Shown: positions 35,594-48,783 of the stretch, in pieces | Layout: each line of letters opens with the position of its first letter | How positions within the stretch are numbered: the first letter of the stretch is position 1 | DNA from: Apostichopus japonicus | Taxonomy: Eukaryota > Echinodermata > Holothuroidea > Aspidochirotida > Stichopodidae | Length of the DNA stretch: 64,000 bases | Assembly: GCF_037975245.1 (NCBI RefSeq) | Contig: NC_092581.1 | Span: forward strand, 18,653,303 to 18,717,302 | Reading direction: 5' to 3' | Translations under genes and position numbers: made by a program | The notes under the pieces: generated by a model | The model's database searches: none | Told to the model about the DNA's origin: nothing | Seen by the model: the letters and a program-made list of their open reading frames with translations, nothing else

Positions 35594-36055
35594 CAAATGG
35601 ATATATCCATAGGCTATCCCTGGTAGAGAGGTGTGCTCTGTGTGATCCCTACAGTATGATCCCTAATGTATCCTGATATCACTGGTTTGACCACTACTGT
35701 CAACTCCTGACTCCCTAATGTAGCCTGGAATCACTGGTTTGACCACTACTGTCAACTTCTGACTCCCCAACTGGTTTGACCAGACTCAAATGGATATATC
35801 CATAGCTATCCCTGGTAGAGAGGTGTGCTCAGTATGATCCCTACAGTCAACTCCTGTTCCCTAATGTATACTGATATCACTGGTTTTGACCAGTACTGTC
35901 AACTCCTGACTCCCTATCACTGGTTTGACCAGACTCCAATGGATATATCCATAGCTATCCCTGGTAGAGAGGTGTGCTCTGTGCTCCCTACAGTCAAGTC
36001 CTGTTCCCTTAAAATATCCTGATAACACTGGGTTTGACCAGTACTGTCAACTCCA
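35594..36055. repeat. Complex tandem repeat, three copies of about 150-190 bp
   Basis: AAATGGATATATCCATA, CTATCCCTGGTAGAGAGG and TGTGCTC recur at about 35594, 35786 and 35936. Between them CACTGGTTTGACCA and TACTGTCAACTCCTGAC recur one or more times, so there is a repeat within a repeat. Confidence 0.85.
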
Positions 36056-36542
36056 TATCACTGACGACTTGCCATCACGGTCCCCTGCTGAACAAAAGAA
36101 AGAATACCACACGATGGTTTTATGTCAAAGAATCAAATTTGTCATTTAGAATATTTACAACTCAATGGATTGGAATATCCACAAGTTGATGTACTTTTGC
36201 AGAAATAAACAATAAAATCAGTGACAACAGGGCGACCAACACACATTTTCAACTTGATTTATAGCTGATAGTCTATTACATGCAACCCTCCATATGTACA
36301 AGATGGTAAGAAATAATCGCTGAGGTAACACACAAACTTGACAAAATACCAGCATGCTCAGTCATATATTATCATAATCTGTCTGGCAAAAATGGAGCAT
36401 ATGTCAATACACTGGTAAGATACACTCTATGTCACTAGGAATGTTCCAGTAATGTTAGATTGCTTACAAAGTCATTTCATTCCCCCAACCATTTGATCTA
36501 AACCATTTAGTCAATTATGGACTAACCTAAGCAAGGAGTGTA

Positions 36543-36603
36543 CCCAACAGGATCACCCCTACACCAACAGGATCACCTCTACACCAACAGGATCACCCGT
36601 ACA
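36543..36603. repeat. 20-bp tandem repeat, three copies
   Basis: The unit CCAACAGGATCACCCCTACA is repeated three times with single-base changes. Confidence 0.9.
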
Positions 36604-36790
36604 CAGATTAGTTTCTACATACTGTAGCATCTGATATGTTCACGACACAAGCAACCTGCCTCCCCCACCCCTACTCCCCCCATCCTCAAACTCATCTAAA
36701 GCAACCATTTTCAGGGCTGAACCAACTCTTAATGGCATTTATTGTTGAATCATCCATTTCATAGCCACACAACAAAACAGGAATACTTAC

Positions 36791-36905
36791 TTCCAGACAC
36801 AGACCATAATTTCCATTTCTTTACAAAGACACCACCTGTAAGGCCGTTTAGAATTCTTCAAATATCTACGTCAATGCAGTATCTCACAGTAATGGCCAAG
36901 GCTAC
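36791..36905 (-). ncRNA. Putative noncoding or 3' UTR exon
   Basis: On the minus strand a strong acceptor (cttttattctttttgcag) precedes this 115-nt segment and a strong donor (gtaagtattcc) follows it. All three frames contain stops, so it is not an internal coding exon. The next good acceptor downstream on the same strand is at 36087/36088 (ttctttcttttgttcag). It could be an exon of a long DBHS 3' UTR or of a separate noncoding RNA. Confidence 0.35.
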
Positions 36906-38047
36906 CTGCAAAAAGAATAAAAGTCATGTTAAAGCAGTATATTGCATTCATATATAGCTCAGATTATATCACTAATACAGTTCATTTATAGCCTAGAAAA
37001 ATCAATTTTTCCATTTCCAAATAAAAAATTTGAAATGTTGCTGATTCATTTTCACATGTGATTAATACCTATATGACCTCCGAGCAAAAGAATTTCTACA
37101 TTCGCACATAGAGCCCTTTAATTTGCCTGCTAATCGAATATCATTCTGTGCGAAATACAGCTGCAATCTGACTCCTGCGTAGTGAACTCGGTGGATATGG
37201 TTACATTGCTCGGACTGGTTTTTGTGCCCAAATACTAACAGCAGCTTAAAATACCAGCAAAATGCCACGTTCTCACTAAGTATTCATAACCATCATTGTA
37301 AAATAAAACCACGAAAAGAAGCACTTCAATAATTTTAAGACTTGTTCTATTGGAACAGATATAGGTTTTCCTATATTAGGATGGTTCCCATGTTATCAAA
37401 TAAAGATTTGTAACTGTCATGTTAAAGTGGAGGTCTCAATTAAGAGAGAAAGTGAGGAAACAGTTTCCTTTTGTCACATTCCTACGAATCGGAATATGCG
37501 AGGTACTGTTCACAAGCACTGTTTCAAACCACCAAACCATCTAATATACCTCATTATCAACATTCATCATTTACAACGAGGCAAGTCATTAAGGATTTTT
37601 TTCCCCATCTGTCTCTCAGAGAACCAGGTTTCACTTTTCAGTTGGCCAGACGAAAAATTTGGGTTGTCTGAAAAAAATGTAGCAAACTAACAAAGAATGA
37701 CTACACTATATACACTGTAGGAGAAATGTGTAGGCTAGGTGAATAGAGCACCAATTTTAAGCAGGTCAAACTCTCCTTTGGGTAGATTCATAGGCCTACC
37801 ACTATTTTTGCTTTCCTCCAATGTCTGCAAAGTGATGAAGAGTCATACTAATTTATCGTTTTACCTATGTAGGGTAGTTTTAGTTACAATGCAATTTCAA
37901 TGTGATGTAAAGAACTAGCCCTCTGTCAAACAATCTCTAAAACTGATCTGGTTGATGGAACAGAAATTTTGATCTAGGGATGACCAGACTACCACTAAAA
38001 CTTCGCCCTGTACAAGAATATGTTAACAATGAATGAATTAGACTAAC

Positions 38048-38110
38048 CTTTAGATTATATTTCAAAGGCCTTCTTGTCATCTTGCCTTCTTATCATCCTG
38101 CTGATACAAC
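38048..38110 (-). ncRNA. Putative noncoding or 3' UTR exon
   Basis: A 63-nt segment between an acceptor gtttcattctttttcag and a donor gttagtc (AAAG before it) on the minus strand. All three frames have stops. Lies upstream, in the transcript sense, of the putative exon at 36791-36905. Confidence 0.3.
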
Positions 38111-39868
38111 CTGAAAAAGAATGAAACACTTAACATTAATATCACACATTTCAGAAGAAGGACTGAGATAACAATTTATTCCAGTCCATGTTGATACATC
38201 AGTACTCTCAATACAAACACACTGTACACCAAATGTTTAATACTGTCATTCAGTGCCTTGGGTTGGATTCATTCACCTTCTCTAATGCATGTTTTTCTAA
38301 GTAAAAGACATACTAACTGTATGAAATTGCTTCCAGAGCAAACTTCCTTTGATACAGGAAACACTTTCAGCAATTACAAACTGGTTACTGCATCAGTAAC
38401 CGGATTTTACAACATTTGATTGGTATAGAGACAAACTGCTCAAAGAAAAGGAATTGTTCGGGGAGAAAAGAACTTTACAACCTTTAATAGAAGAATAGAG
38501 CAGGTGTAGAATTTTACTGTGTAAGCAGATATCATACAAACACTTTCTCAGCAATGACGAAACCAATCCTCTATTAAACAGAATAACTGTGTACTGCAAC
38601 AACTGTTCCGTTCAAAATTCTTGTTAAAAATTTACAACTTAAAAAGAATGTGTATCGACTGTAGTTAATCATTTTTAACATTTTATGTTAGTGTAGAGGC
38701 TATTAAGGTAAATCTACTTGAGATGGGTAGGTGTACCCATGGGTAGGTGATGGGTAGGTGTACTCCTGAACACACTCAGGAATATGACTTCCCAATTCGC
38801 AATTGTACAGTCACAACAAAATTCGTCCATTAAGTAACACTTACAACAACTTCCAGTTGAATCCTTGTTCATCCCCATAGAGTTAATAAATTAAGAAAAT
38901 TCCTCTCGTCAGACAATCCATAGCTCATCCAAATAGATTTATGTTGCTTAACAGTAGCAATATATTTAGATTAGCCTTCCCAATACTTTAATGTACATAC
39001 AAACGTCAAGCGACAATCCATATCTGAGACCCAGCAACGGGTTGAATGGAAAGACAGGAAAATGACTGTAAGATATTTAACTTGAGCTAAAACTGAAGGT
39101 GTACATTCAAATAATGACAACCAATGCTTGTTATTCAGTCTTGCTACATCTTCACACTTCCTGGTTTCTTTATGAGGTGAGAGGTCAATTAACCCTCTTG
39201 TTTGTTGTTGTTGCAATATTTGATGCTAAAATACTGCTAAAGTACAGTTCACTAGCTGTGGTAACAGCAACATTAATGAGTTTAATAATGTTACCTACTA
39301 TTCTTTTACTATCCAAATTGCCAAAATTCAAACTCATCTTATACAGGCGATGTTCCTGACAAAATGAATGGGGCTAAAATGAATCCTACACGTGTAGCAA
39401 AGAGATTACTTGGGCAGATGGGAACCAGTATCTGTTTGCCAATCGTAGGACAATAAGTGTAATGTATCTTTTCCCCTTTTGGGTCCAAAATAATGCACTT
39501 GGAATTCAAGAAATGGTGCTTTACATTTCCCTCGATACTATCAAAGATATTTAGCAATAGTTTAGCCAGATTTTCCCAGTCAGTTTTCTACTGTTCATAT
39601 ATAAAAGTAGAAAAGTTATGACAGATTTCCAGCAGATCACAGAAAGCATCACAATACTGTACATTTGAACAATTTCATCAGAATATTCAAGAAGTGATAA
39701 CCGTAGATTGCACACAGTAGTACTACAAGCAATGAACTCGGTGATAACCAGGTTACTAATGTGGTTATTACAGGAATAATGAGTTCACCATACTGACATA
39801 TTTTAGTTTGATCTTTTAACTATGTGATGTAAATATTAATATCTTCTGTATATCCCTTGACCCCAACC

Positions 39869-40028
39869 AGTGATATCACTAGCCAATCAAGGATGTCACT
39901 AGCCAATCAGTGATATCACTAGCCAATCAAGGATGTCACTAGCCAATCAGTGATATCACTAGCCAATCAAGGATGTCACTAGCCAATCAGTGATATCACT
40001 AGCCAATCAAGGATGTCACTAGCCAATC
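39869..40028. repeat. 40-bp tandem repeat, four exact copies, CCAAT-rich
   Basis: Each 40-bp unit is two related 20-mers, AGTGATATCACTAGCCAATC and AAGGATGTCACTAGCCAATC. Four copies appear identical. The array therefore has eight CCAATC words spaced exactly 20 bp apart and four 12-bp perfect palindromes AGTGATATCACT. Confidence 0.97.
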
Positions 40029-40439
40029 AGTGGCCTTCATCAATAATCCCTAACAACACCTAGATATCCTTATCTCAGAGAACCAGATGAGCTTGTCTTC
40101 ACTAGTGAATACCCTCTAAAGGTCGTATGGTGCTGCCATGAAAATGGTTAAAAGTATTCCACTATTGGGACAGTTGCCATGACTCCCACTAGCCGGTCAT
40201 ACAACATAGACATTCCTTTTCAACTATTTTATTACTATCAAGTGTCTCGGCCATGCTCAATTTGAAATTTTAAGTGAAAATTTAAACCACCCACAGCAAA
40301 TTCCATTTAACTTTTACAGGCTGAGTAACTCTCCTTTTAAACCAATGAAATTTGAGCAGAAATTAAAAATTGAGCAGAGAATATACCACGAGGGATCAAA
40401 ACAGATTGTCTAGAATTATTTAAATTGATCTGGAAGATT

Positions 40440-40891
40440 GTCATTCCAGTGTCACTTATTAACTTGAAATTTCTAATCATGACCTTTGACATCTCTTGAC
40501 CTTTGACATAAATTTGTAATCGCTACCTGAATGTATGAATGGCTTATAAGCTTTGTCATTCCAATGTCAGTTCTAGCTTGAAATTTCTAATCATGACCTT
40601 TGACAAATGTTGACCTTTGACATAACTTTGTAATCACTACCTGAATGTATGAATGGCTTATAAGCTTGTCATTCCAATGTCAGTACTAACTTGAAATTTA
40701 TAATCATGACCCTTGACATCTCTTGACCTTTGATATAACTTTGTAATCACTACCTGAATGTATGAATGGCTTATAAGCTTGTCATTCCAGTGTCAGTAAT
40801 AACTTGAAATTTATAATCATGACCCTTGACATCTCTTGACCTTTGACATAACTTTGTTATCACTACCTGAATGTCCGAACAGCTTATGATG
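40440..40891. repeat. About 113-115-bp tandem repeat, four copies, with DR1-like motifs
   Basis: Units begin with GTCATTCCA at 40440, 40555, 40668 and 40781. Each contains TGAAATTT, ATCATGACC(T/C)TTGAC, TTGACCTTTGACATAA and CTACCTGAATGTATGAATGG. Each unit holds two TGACC-TTGAC direct repeats with a 1-bp spacer, eight in total. Confidence 0.95.
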
Positions 40892-41144
40892 GGATGTTGT
40901 AACCTTCATCTAATTTCTACAAGCATGTGTGTTGCAAATGTACAAGGAGATGACTTGTGAAGCCATGCAAACTTAAACCCATCAGAGGCTGCTAAAGAGG
41001 TTTGTTTAGAAGTCATCACCACGACACTTACACACAAACATCACTTTATTAATAGTGCGTTTGTCAGTGTTCAAACTTATGTTTCCACGATTATAAAAGA
41101 TTCCCACAGTATCGATAACGTAACCATTACAGGTGTGTTTTTGT

Positions 41145-41270
41145 TTTATGCAAAATGACAAGGTTATGTGTAGTAATTCAATCAAGAATCTTGATTATTC
41201 CACCCTTTATGCAAAATGACAAAGGTTATGTTTGTAGTAATTTCAATCAGATTCTTGAATATTCCACACA
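41145..41270. repeat. Two-copy tandem duplication, about 65 bp
   Basis: TTTATGCAAAATGACAAGG, GTAGTAATTCAATCA and TTGATTATTCCAC occur twice with small indels. Confidence 0.85.
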
Positions 41271-44200
41271 GATATATTCCAGAGGGAAAAAAGAAAGAGA
41301 TTGTATCAACTTATAACATGAAATACATCATCAACGAAACAATGGACTGTTGAGAAGTCTTTAATGACACGTCTTACCGTTTATTTTGGAGAGTAAATGT
41401 AACTTGTACAAACCACTTGCGGGGTTGGGATCCATTGTCTTTTCCAGACTTCATCTTGAATGATCCTGCACTATTTTCACACAGGTTATGAAAGCCTACT
41501 GTTCACAGTTTGGGAGAAAAAGAGAGCTAGAACGTGGAGGAGGACAAAAAGATCACAATGTACAAAATACAGTTCTTTTCTTTTCCAAGAGTGAGTGAGC
41601 GAGTGAGTTGAGTAGAAGGTTATGTAGTGGTAGTGGTTGGTAGAGGTATGTTGCATTCGACACCAGTGCTGGTCAAGACTGGACACTGGAACCAGCAGCT
41701 GATGTCTACTGCAGACAACAGGAAGCACCACTTACTGTACACATAAAGAGATCGGTCACAGTACCACAAGTCATACACTTGTTCTTCGAACAACCCTAAC
41801 ACTGTTTGGGTAATGTTCTGGGCTTTAAAAGCTGGTTCTGGTTTGCTTAGAGATATAAAATGTTGTGTATAAGTTCAATCAGGGTAGTCTCAATAAGAAG
41901 TTATCCACAGAAATGCTTAGATCCCGTAGTGATAATATTTTCAAGTCTTGATTCACCTGTAAAAATAAGTTTTTAAGTTGGTATGGTTCACTGCATGCAA
42001 ACAATTTCTAACAAACATATTTTCCAAACTACTACACAACCGTATAGGATTATATCAGTCCAGCTACCAACATTCAAAATGAATGAGTTTATTGAATTTA
42101 CCAGGACTTGGAAAATGTTTTCCAATACAGTAGTACAAGATACCTAAGAGACTAACGAAAGGTCACTTCTAAAAGTCAAGAGTCATCTTCAAGGTAACCT
42201 TTTCAGCTGCATGGTTTATTTTGATCCCCATGTCTGAAATTATTTTGTTACCCAAACACACCCCACATACCATCATGGCTTCATACTATAGCAAAGAATG
42301 CTAAAATTTGACAAGTTTAGCATGCTAAAGTTTGGTCACCAAAAGTTTCACAATAGGTGATGTTTAATGTCCAAAAAAGTTAACACAAACACATACATGT
42401 TAAGAACAGATTGTATTTATTTCTTACACTTGAGTGATAAAAAAAAGTGAAACAATGGTTTATTAATCAAAAGTACAGTATACCATATGAATGTATGAAT
42501 ATTATGATCCAAGACAGCTCATCAAAGATATTACTATGCCTGACCACACTGACCATGCATGGAGGTGTGTGGCCATTGTAAAAGGGGGTGGGGTGTCTGT
42601 TTTATATGAAACACATTCTTACAAGTCATCTGGGACTCTCCAAATTTCATTTGAAGTGATGAGTTTTTTTTTTCATTCTTCCAATTTCTTTGATTTTATT
42701 TTCTCTGAAGGTAATTTGAAAAACAACAGGTCTTAAATTTGGGAGGTGAGGATTGGGAAAGGGGGGGGGGGGGAGAGATAAGGATTTAGGGGAGAGTGGA
42801 AGAGATGCTCAGAATTCCACCCATTCCATCATGACAGGGTGATTTTAAGCCAAACTGAATTAAAAAAGAATGGAGGGAGGCAATGTTATTACTTGAGCAA
42901 TTTAAAACCCTTAACATGCTTAAGTGAAATTGTACTTGAAATAATTGCAAAGTGTGAAAATTGTCCCAGTGTTAGAATATCGGACAATGCGACAGGAAAA
43001 TTAATGAAACACTTTTAAAAAATTTAATTGTCATCTTTAATGAGGGTAGTCCTGCTCAGTGCAGAAGCACTGCTTTCCAGAGGAGCCCTCAACACTAGAT
43101 GCTACCTTATGCATTCTTTTCACTGCATACTGAGATTGCAAATCAGAGGTCACTGAAATCAAGACCAACTAGTCCATTCAAAGATGTATCATCACTCAGT
43201 TCTGTGAAAAACAGACTTTGACTAATTCATAGTTCTTGGAGAGTATGACAAAATAAAGACTTGATGTGCTAAGATACCATCTTATGGCAGTACCAAGAAC
43301 ATTCAGTGGAAAATAATCAAATAACCAAGACTTCCCGAATTGGTTTCTCACACCCGTCTTACATCATCAAGTCTCCATGACGATGGCTATTACACTTGCA
43401 AAGTTATCGGAGCCAACTTTCCTCTTTGTGGTCCATAAGCCAGGCATATCTTGGAGGCCCCAACTGGAGGACTTAGCGAAAAAACTCAGGCATTTGTGTT
43501 TACATTTTTAATGTAACATATTTACTGTGCATACGGGATGTATTTTAACAATCTCGTTTAATATATTTCATTCTTCCCACTGATATATATACTTTACTAT
43601 TTCTTGTAATAACAAAAGCCATATGAAATGGTAATGAAGGATTTTCAGTGAAATATTCTAGTATTTCGCCTTGTTTTTATCCTTTGGCCTATGTTCACTT
43701 TTTCCATTCTAATCTGCCAGCTTTTTTTATTTTGCCTTTCAATTATGGGCCCCAACATCATCAGGGGGCCTAGAGTTTGGGCTCATCTGGCCTATTGGTA
43801 AATCCCACCTGGATAACATACAGTTTAGTAAAGCCTGTGAGAGATGCAGGACAAAAAGAGGCAAACACACAGAACAATTTGAAGCTGATCCGAGCAACAT
43901 AGAGGTATGGCAAGGACTTTCAGACAAAGAATCCTTGAAGAAAAAAATTTTCTCATCACATTTCATTACTTGTCAGAGGTATAAAACCTATCTGTGTCTC
44001 CACCTGTTTCATCAACAGCTTAATGATGAATGCAAGCTTCTTTCCAAGAAACATAAGCTTTGAAAGTCCATTAATGGTACATGGAAAGACATACTGTCAA
44101 TATTAATGAAAGAGTTGGTTTTAATCATTTAAACCATTATGTTAATGTTAAAAATACTTGTTTTGGTTAATGGCCAAATGAAGAGGATCTTGACAAGAGC

Positions 44201-47200
44201 CTATAAACAACTTGTATTAAACCAAACTTTAACCTTTCTCTAAGTAACCCATTCTCCCTATCACAGCTGGTGATTACAGGAAAACCTTACAGAAAGGGAA
44301 TTGCCTTTCAAAATGTGTACACTCCGCTCAAAAAGTGAACACTCGACTCCTAAAATGTTTTCATAACAGTTCTGCAATGATAGCATATAATGCCTGCAAG
44401 TAAACATGTACCTTACTGTCTCCTCTCCCCCCCCCCCCCTGACAGGATGAAACCACTCTGCATATGAAGATCCTTTTAATGATTGAAACATCAGGCCCCA
44501 TAAACGTTAACACACAAACAGGCCTTTTCCAGAAGATAAAACCATGGTTAATTTCTCCCACCCCCTATAGAGGATCAAATCCTACTATGTTACATCTACA
44601 TTGTTACCATGTATATGCAAATCATGTCCAGTAATTACATTCGTGGTATATTCATAGCTTTTTGCATGACATTCCATTACATTTACTGACTACTGGTCAG
44701 ATGGCTACGATCATCAAATGAGAAATGGTCAGCTGGAATGTCTGACATTTTTTAGGGACATACCACAACTGTCAGACCAATGACTATGTCTACTGTATGT
44801 TAGTTGAGTTCTGGAACCGAGGAAAGGTGTTAAGAAGTTTGTACCATCGTATGGTCAGTTGTGGTGAAAGAGTCTGGGGTTGAAAAATGGTGATACCTTT
44901 GAAAAAGTGTTAATAAGTTCATACAATTACAACTGGTGATTGACACAGTTGTGCTGCGAGGTAGTCTGGGGTTGAAAACGGTTGATATCTTTGGTTTTTG
45001 TGAGATTCTCTCACATTGCATCGTGTTAAGAGTTCCCAATAAAACTCATCAAAGTATTTACATAGTTTGCTTTTCTGAAATGATACTTGCAAAAGATTAC
45101 TATGAGAAGCTTGACTTTGACAATTTATCATAACAATAAATGATTATACAGTGACGGCAAACTTCTCCAAGATGTACTATCTTGTCCTCTGTTCAAGAAC
45201 AACATTGTACGTTCACATACATACTGTATCAAGTAAAAAAAAACATGAAGCCATTACAATGGCTTTGTTACTCGCTACTTTCATATATTTACTATTGTAC
45301 AGCAGTTTCTTCACAGAAAATATCAACTTCTGGACGTCAAAAGGAAAGAATACCTGCTAAAGAGAGAAATAAAATGGCATTATCTTCGTTAAACGAGGTG
45401 TAATTTATCAGTACAAGACGACAAAATAACACGGATACTTTATAGGAGGTATACTGTATATATCCATGTACTACAACTGAATACTGTATTAAAAACTATG
45501 CACTGGAATGCAATTTAGGTGACCTCAGCAACAGAGCCTTTTGCTTCAAGATACTGTTGTTGGTCATTCACAGATATATAGATATATATGTAGTATGTAC
45601 TGCAATTTGTGAACCCCAAACACTGCTTGGGTCACATGACCATAGTTAGATAGCTGATGAATACTTAAATCACAGAATGCTACAGTATTGGTCTGCTGAC
45701 AGTGCTAAGCAAAGTACTGTACTAATGCTGTAACCAGGGTCTGCCCCCATCCACCCCCCCCCCCTTGCTTGGTCTAGTGAAAGTAGATAAATGATATACT
45801 GCACATGTAATATTTGTGTGATCAAATAAAACAGTGCCACAGATAAATAATTCTTCTACTGAATAAACTGCATGCTATTGCTGTTAGGTTTAATGCTACA
45901 AAATACAATAAATTCTTTTGAATCTGTGTTGTGGTCTGAAGAAACAGCAAGTTTGATAACTCTGCTGAAAATCATAGGGATTAGGAAATTAATTACAAAA
46001 TAAACAGAAAAAGCAAGGTACCTCTTGTCACTAACTAGTTCAACTTTCCCAAGATACCAATTCCCATGGGAGACATCCCCCCCCCCCCAAACTTCCCTCG
46101 TGAACATTGGCTCAACAGTACTAATGCTTGTTGCAACATGACCAACTCCAGTTAAGCTTCTAAATGTGACAGACTCTTCCAAAGTGGTAAACAAAATAAT
46201 CTGCTCAACAATCGGCAATTCTTAACCTGGACAAATAACCGAATATGGGGTACTCAGAATTATAAATATTGCTTAATATATTGTTGTCTTTTATCACATT
46301 TAGTGTCTGTATTAAAATAATAAGCAAGGATGCTTAAACAATATGAAAACTGGATAAACAACCAGTTATAATTAGTATGTACAAGCAAAAGATATTTGTG
46401 AAAATTACATCAAAGCAGTTCAATAGGGTATAATGATGTAGAGAGTACAGTAGCTATTGAGCAGTGAGGGTGGTCAAAGTGTCTCAAAAACATTAATTTC
46501 ATTCTCATAAACATGAAGAAATCTTTACACAAGCTGCCCAAATGTTACACTGGTTATGCCACATATAGAACATAAGTTCATTAATTCTATTGTTTGTCCA
46601 AAAATACAGCTTTCTTTCTGACTGAGAATTACTTAGCAAGGTCATCAAGCTTTTTTTATTTATATTTTTTAAAACGGTTTCTTAATTTTAAGGCACAACC
46701 TCCGAGTATTAAACTCTCTTTGGTCATTTCAATTTATGACTGTAACATACTGTAGGTTACAATAACCATTAATACTGCAGCTGTATGGTATCAAACGACC
46801 ATTGCAATTTAATTAATGAAATTAATTAGTGAAATGGTTTCACCTTCCATTTTGCACAAATCATAATCATTGTGAACATATTTTCTACAAAGACTTTCCA
46901 GATGAAATTGTCGGTTCATCTCATTCCAGCTTCTAAACTTATAATTTTACCGACCAAGTTATCAAAATATAGGATTATTTGACAAATTTGTGACTGCTTC
47001 ACAGCACTCAGAAGGTATTATCAGACACTTGTATTTTTATGTACTACATGCAGGGGCCACATTTGGAAGTACTAAGTAAGTATACACATTTGAATCTTTT
47101 CTGATGAAATCTTTTGTAGACAAATACATGTGATGATGAGAGCATCATTAAACATACCAGTTACCTGTCAAAGGAGATCCACAGCTCTTAGAGCCTGCTG

Positions 47201-47337
47201 TAGTAAAATCTGGCAGCAGCTAAAACTGATCAACTTGATAAATTCCTTTAAGGATAAAAATGCTGTAAAGAGAAGCTTAAAGTGAAGGTATTCTTCTCCC
47301 AACGAGAGAGATAACTGTAAGGCATCAAAGGTAAGGA

Positions 47338-47450
47338 AGAAGCAATAATATGGGTATGCCTCCACTCACTTCACCCCAACCCCCCTACTCCCCAGAAGCA
47401 ATAATATGGGTATCCCTCCACTAACTTCCACCCCCTCCCAAACTACTCCC
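47338..47450. repeat. Two-copy tandem duplication, about 58 bp
   Basis: AGAAGCAATAATATGGGTAT followed by CCTCCACT and a C-rich tail occurs twice in a row. Confidence 0.85.
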
Positions 47451-48673
47451 CTTCCCATCCAATTTGTCAACTATCATGGGAAGAGCAGATATGGACAGTC
47501 TAAGAGATATTTAGTTCCCATCAACTGAATCTGGCTGCTTATTGGCAGTTATCGTTAGGATGTGAAAACCAACAGGGTAATGTTACTACTGTAGTATTTA
47601 GGCAAATTTGTCAATATTTATTACTTACATTACACAGTAAGTTCCTTCACAAACCCATTTCCCCGGACTCGACGGTTCTTGGACGGTACAGATACAACTA
47701 ACCACTGAAAATGTTCTGTATCCCAACGCAATCAGATTGAAATGTTTAAGTGTGGTGTTCCCTACCTACACGATGGAGATATTACCCGGAAATAAATTCC
47801 ATGCGCCAAGTAAGGGTTAATATTTTGAAGACAAGATATGGGCGAGTTATAGTTAACAAAACAACAAATAGTTGATTATACAGGTAGTTTCTTCAATACT
47901 ATAAATAGGAATTTGTTTTGAAAGAAACAAACAATGTACACTTTCCTTTTTATCTGTTTTTTTTTTTGGTTCTGCCTTCTGGTCTTAGCAGTTGGAAAAA
48001 GAGGGAAAATATGAGGTAAGGGAAAATATGGAGTAGAGAAAATAGGAGTAGGGATGGGTGCAGTAGGGGTAGAGCATATAAGGAAGGTAAGTTCTGTGTG
48101 AAGCATAATATATATGCCTAGTGAAGTAAAAAGGAATAGTTCTCATGCTAGGATTTCCTTGTAAATTAGTGTACATAGCAGATACTTTTGGCTCATGTCA
48201 AATAGAGCACTTTTCTATAAAAAACAAATCGCTCGTAACAGGAGCACAAATAGTTAAATAATTATGTGCATAATCTTAAAAAGCACTTTAGTGTACAATT
48301 TTGTTAACTGTCCCACATGGAACTTAAACTGAAATCACATTGATTAATTAATTAATTAATGAGTTGGAAACGTTCCTCAATGAGGGGGCAATTACGGTAG
48401 CAGGTGCCGTGGATTTCTCTATACTGAATCTCCCTTCATATGTCACTACATTATATTAGACATAGGATTCATCCCATACCATCAGGTTTAAACCAAATGA
48501 GAAATGATTCATGTTTCAGACATTTCTACTAACATAAAAAAAAAACTAAATGACTCTTATACTGCAATATCTTATTTTCATGTGTCATGCAACAACGATC
48601 GAAGTATACACTAATCCACCTTAGTATCTAATTTTTTTTTCTTTCTCCATTGTAAATTCAGGATATACTTACC

Positions 48674-48783
48674 AAGATAACTAGTATACTAGTTACTACA
48701 GGATACTAGTAACTACTAGTATACTACTAGTAGTATACTACTAGTACTAGTATACTAGTAACTACAAGATAACTAGTATACTT
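48674..48783. repeat. Self-complementary ACTAGTATAC repeat tract
   Basis: About 110 bp built almost entirely from ACTAGT, TATAC and AACTAC words, many palindromic, flanked at both sides by GATAACTAGTATACT. The whole tract can fold on itself in several ways. Confidence 0.85.

Noticed and set aside
39869-40028. CRISPR-like regular array
   Set aside because: Units are contiguous with no unique spacers, and the genome is eukaryotic; it is a simple minisatellite.
45856-46218. 120-codon minus-strand ORF
   Set aside because: No motif, includes a homopolymer-encoded Gly stretch, and no good splice context.
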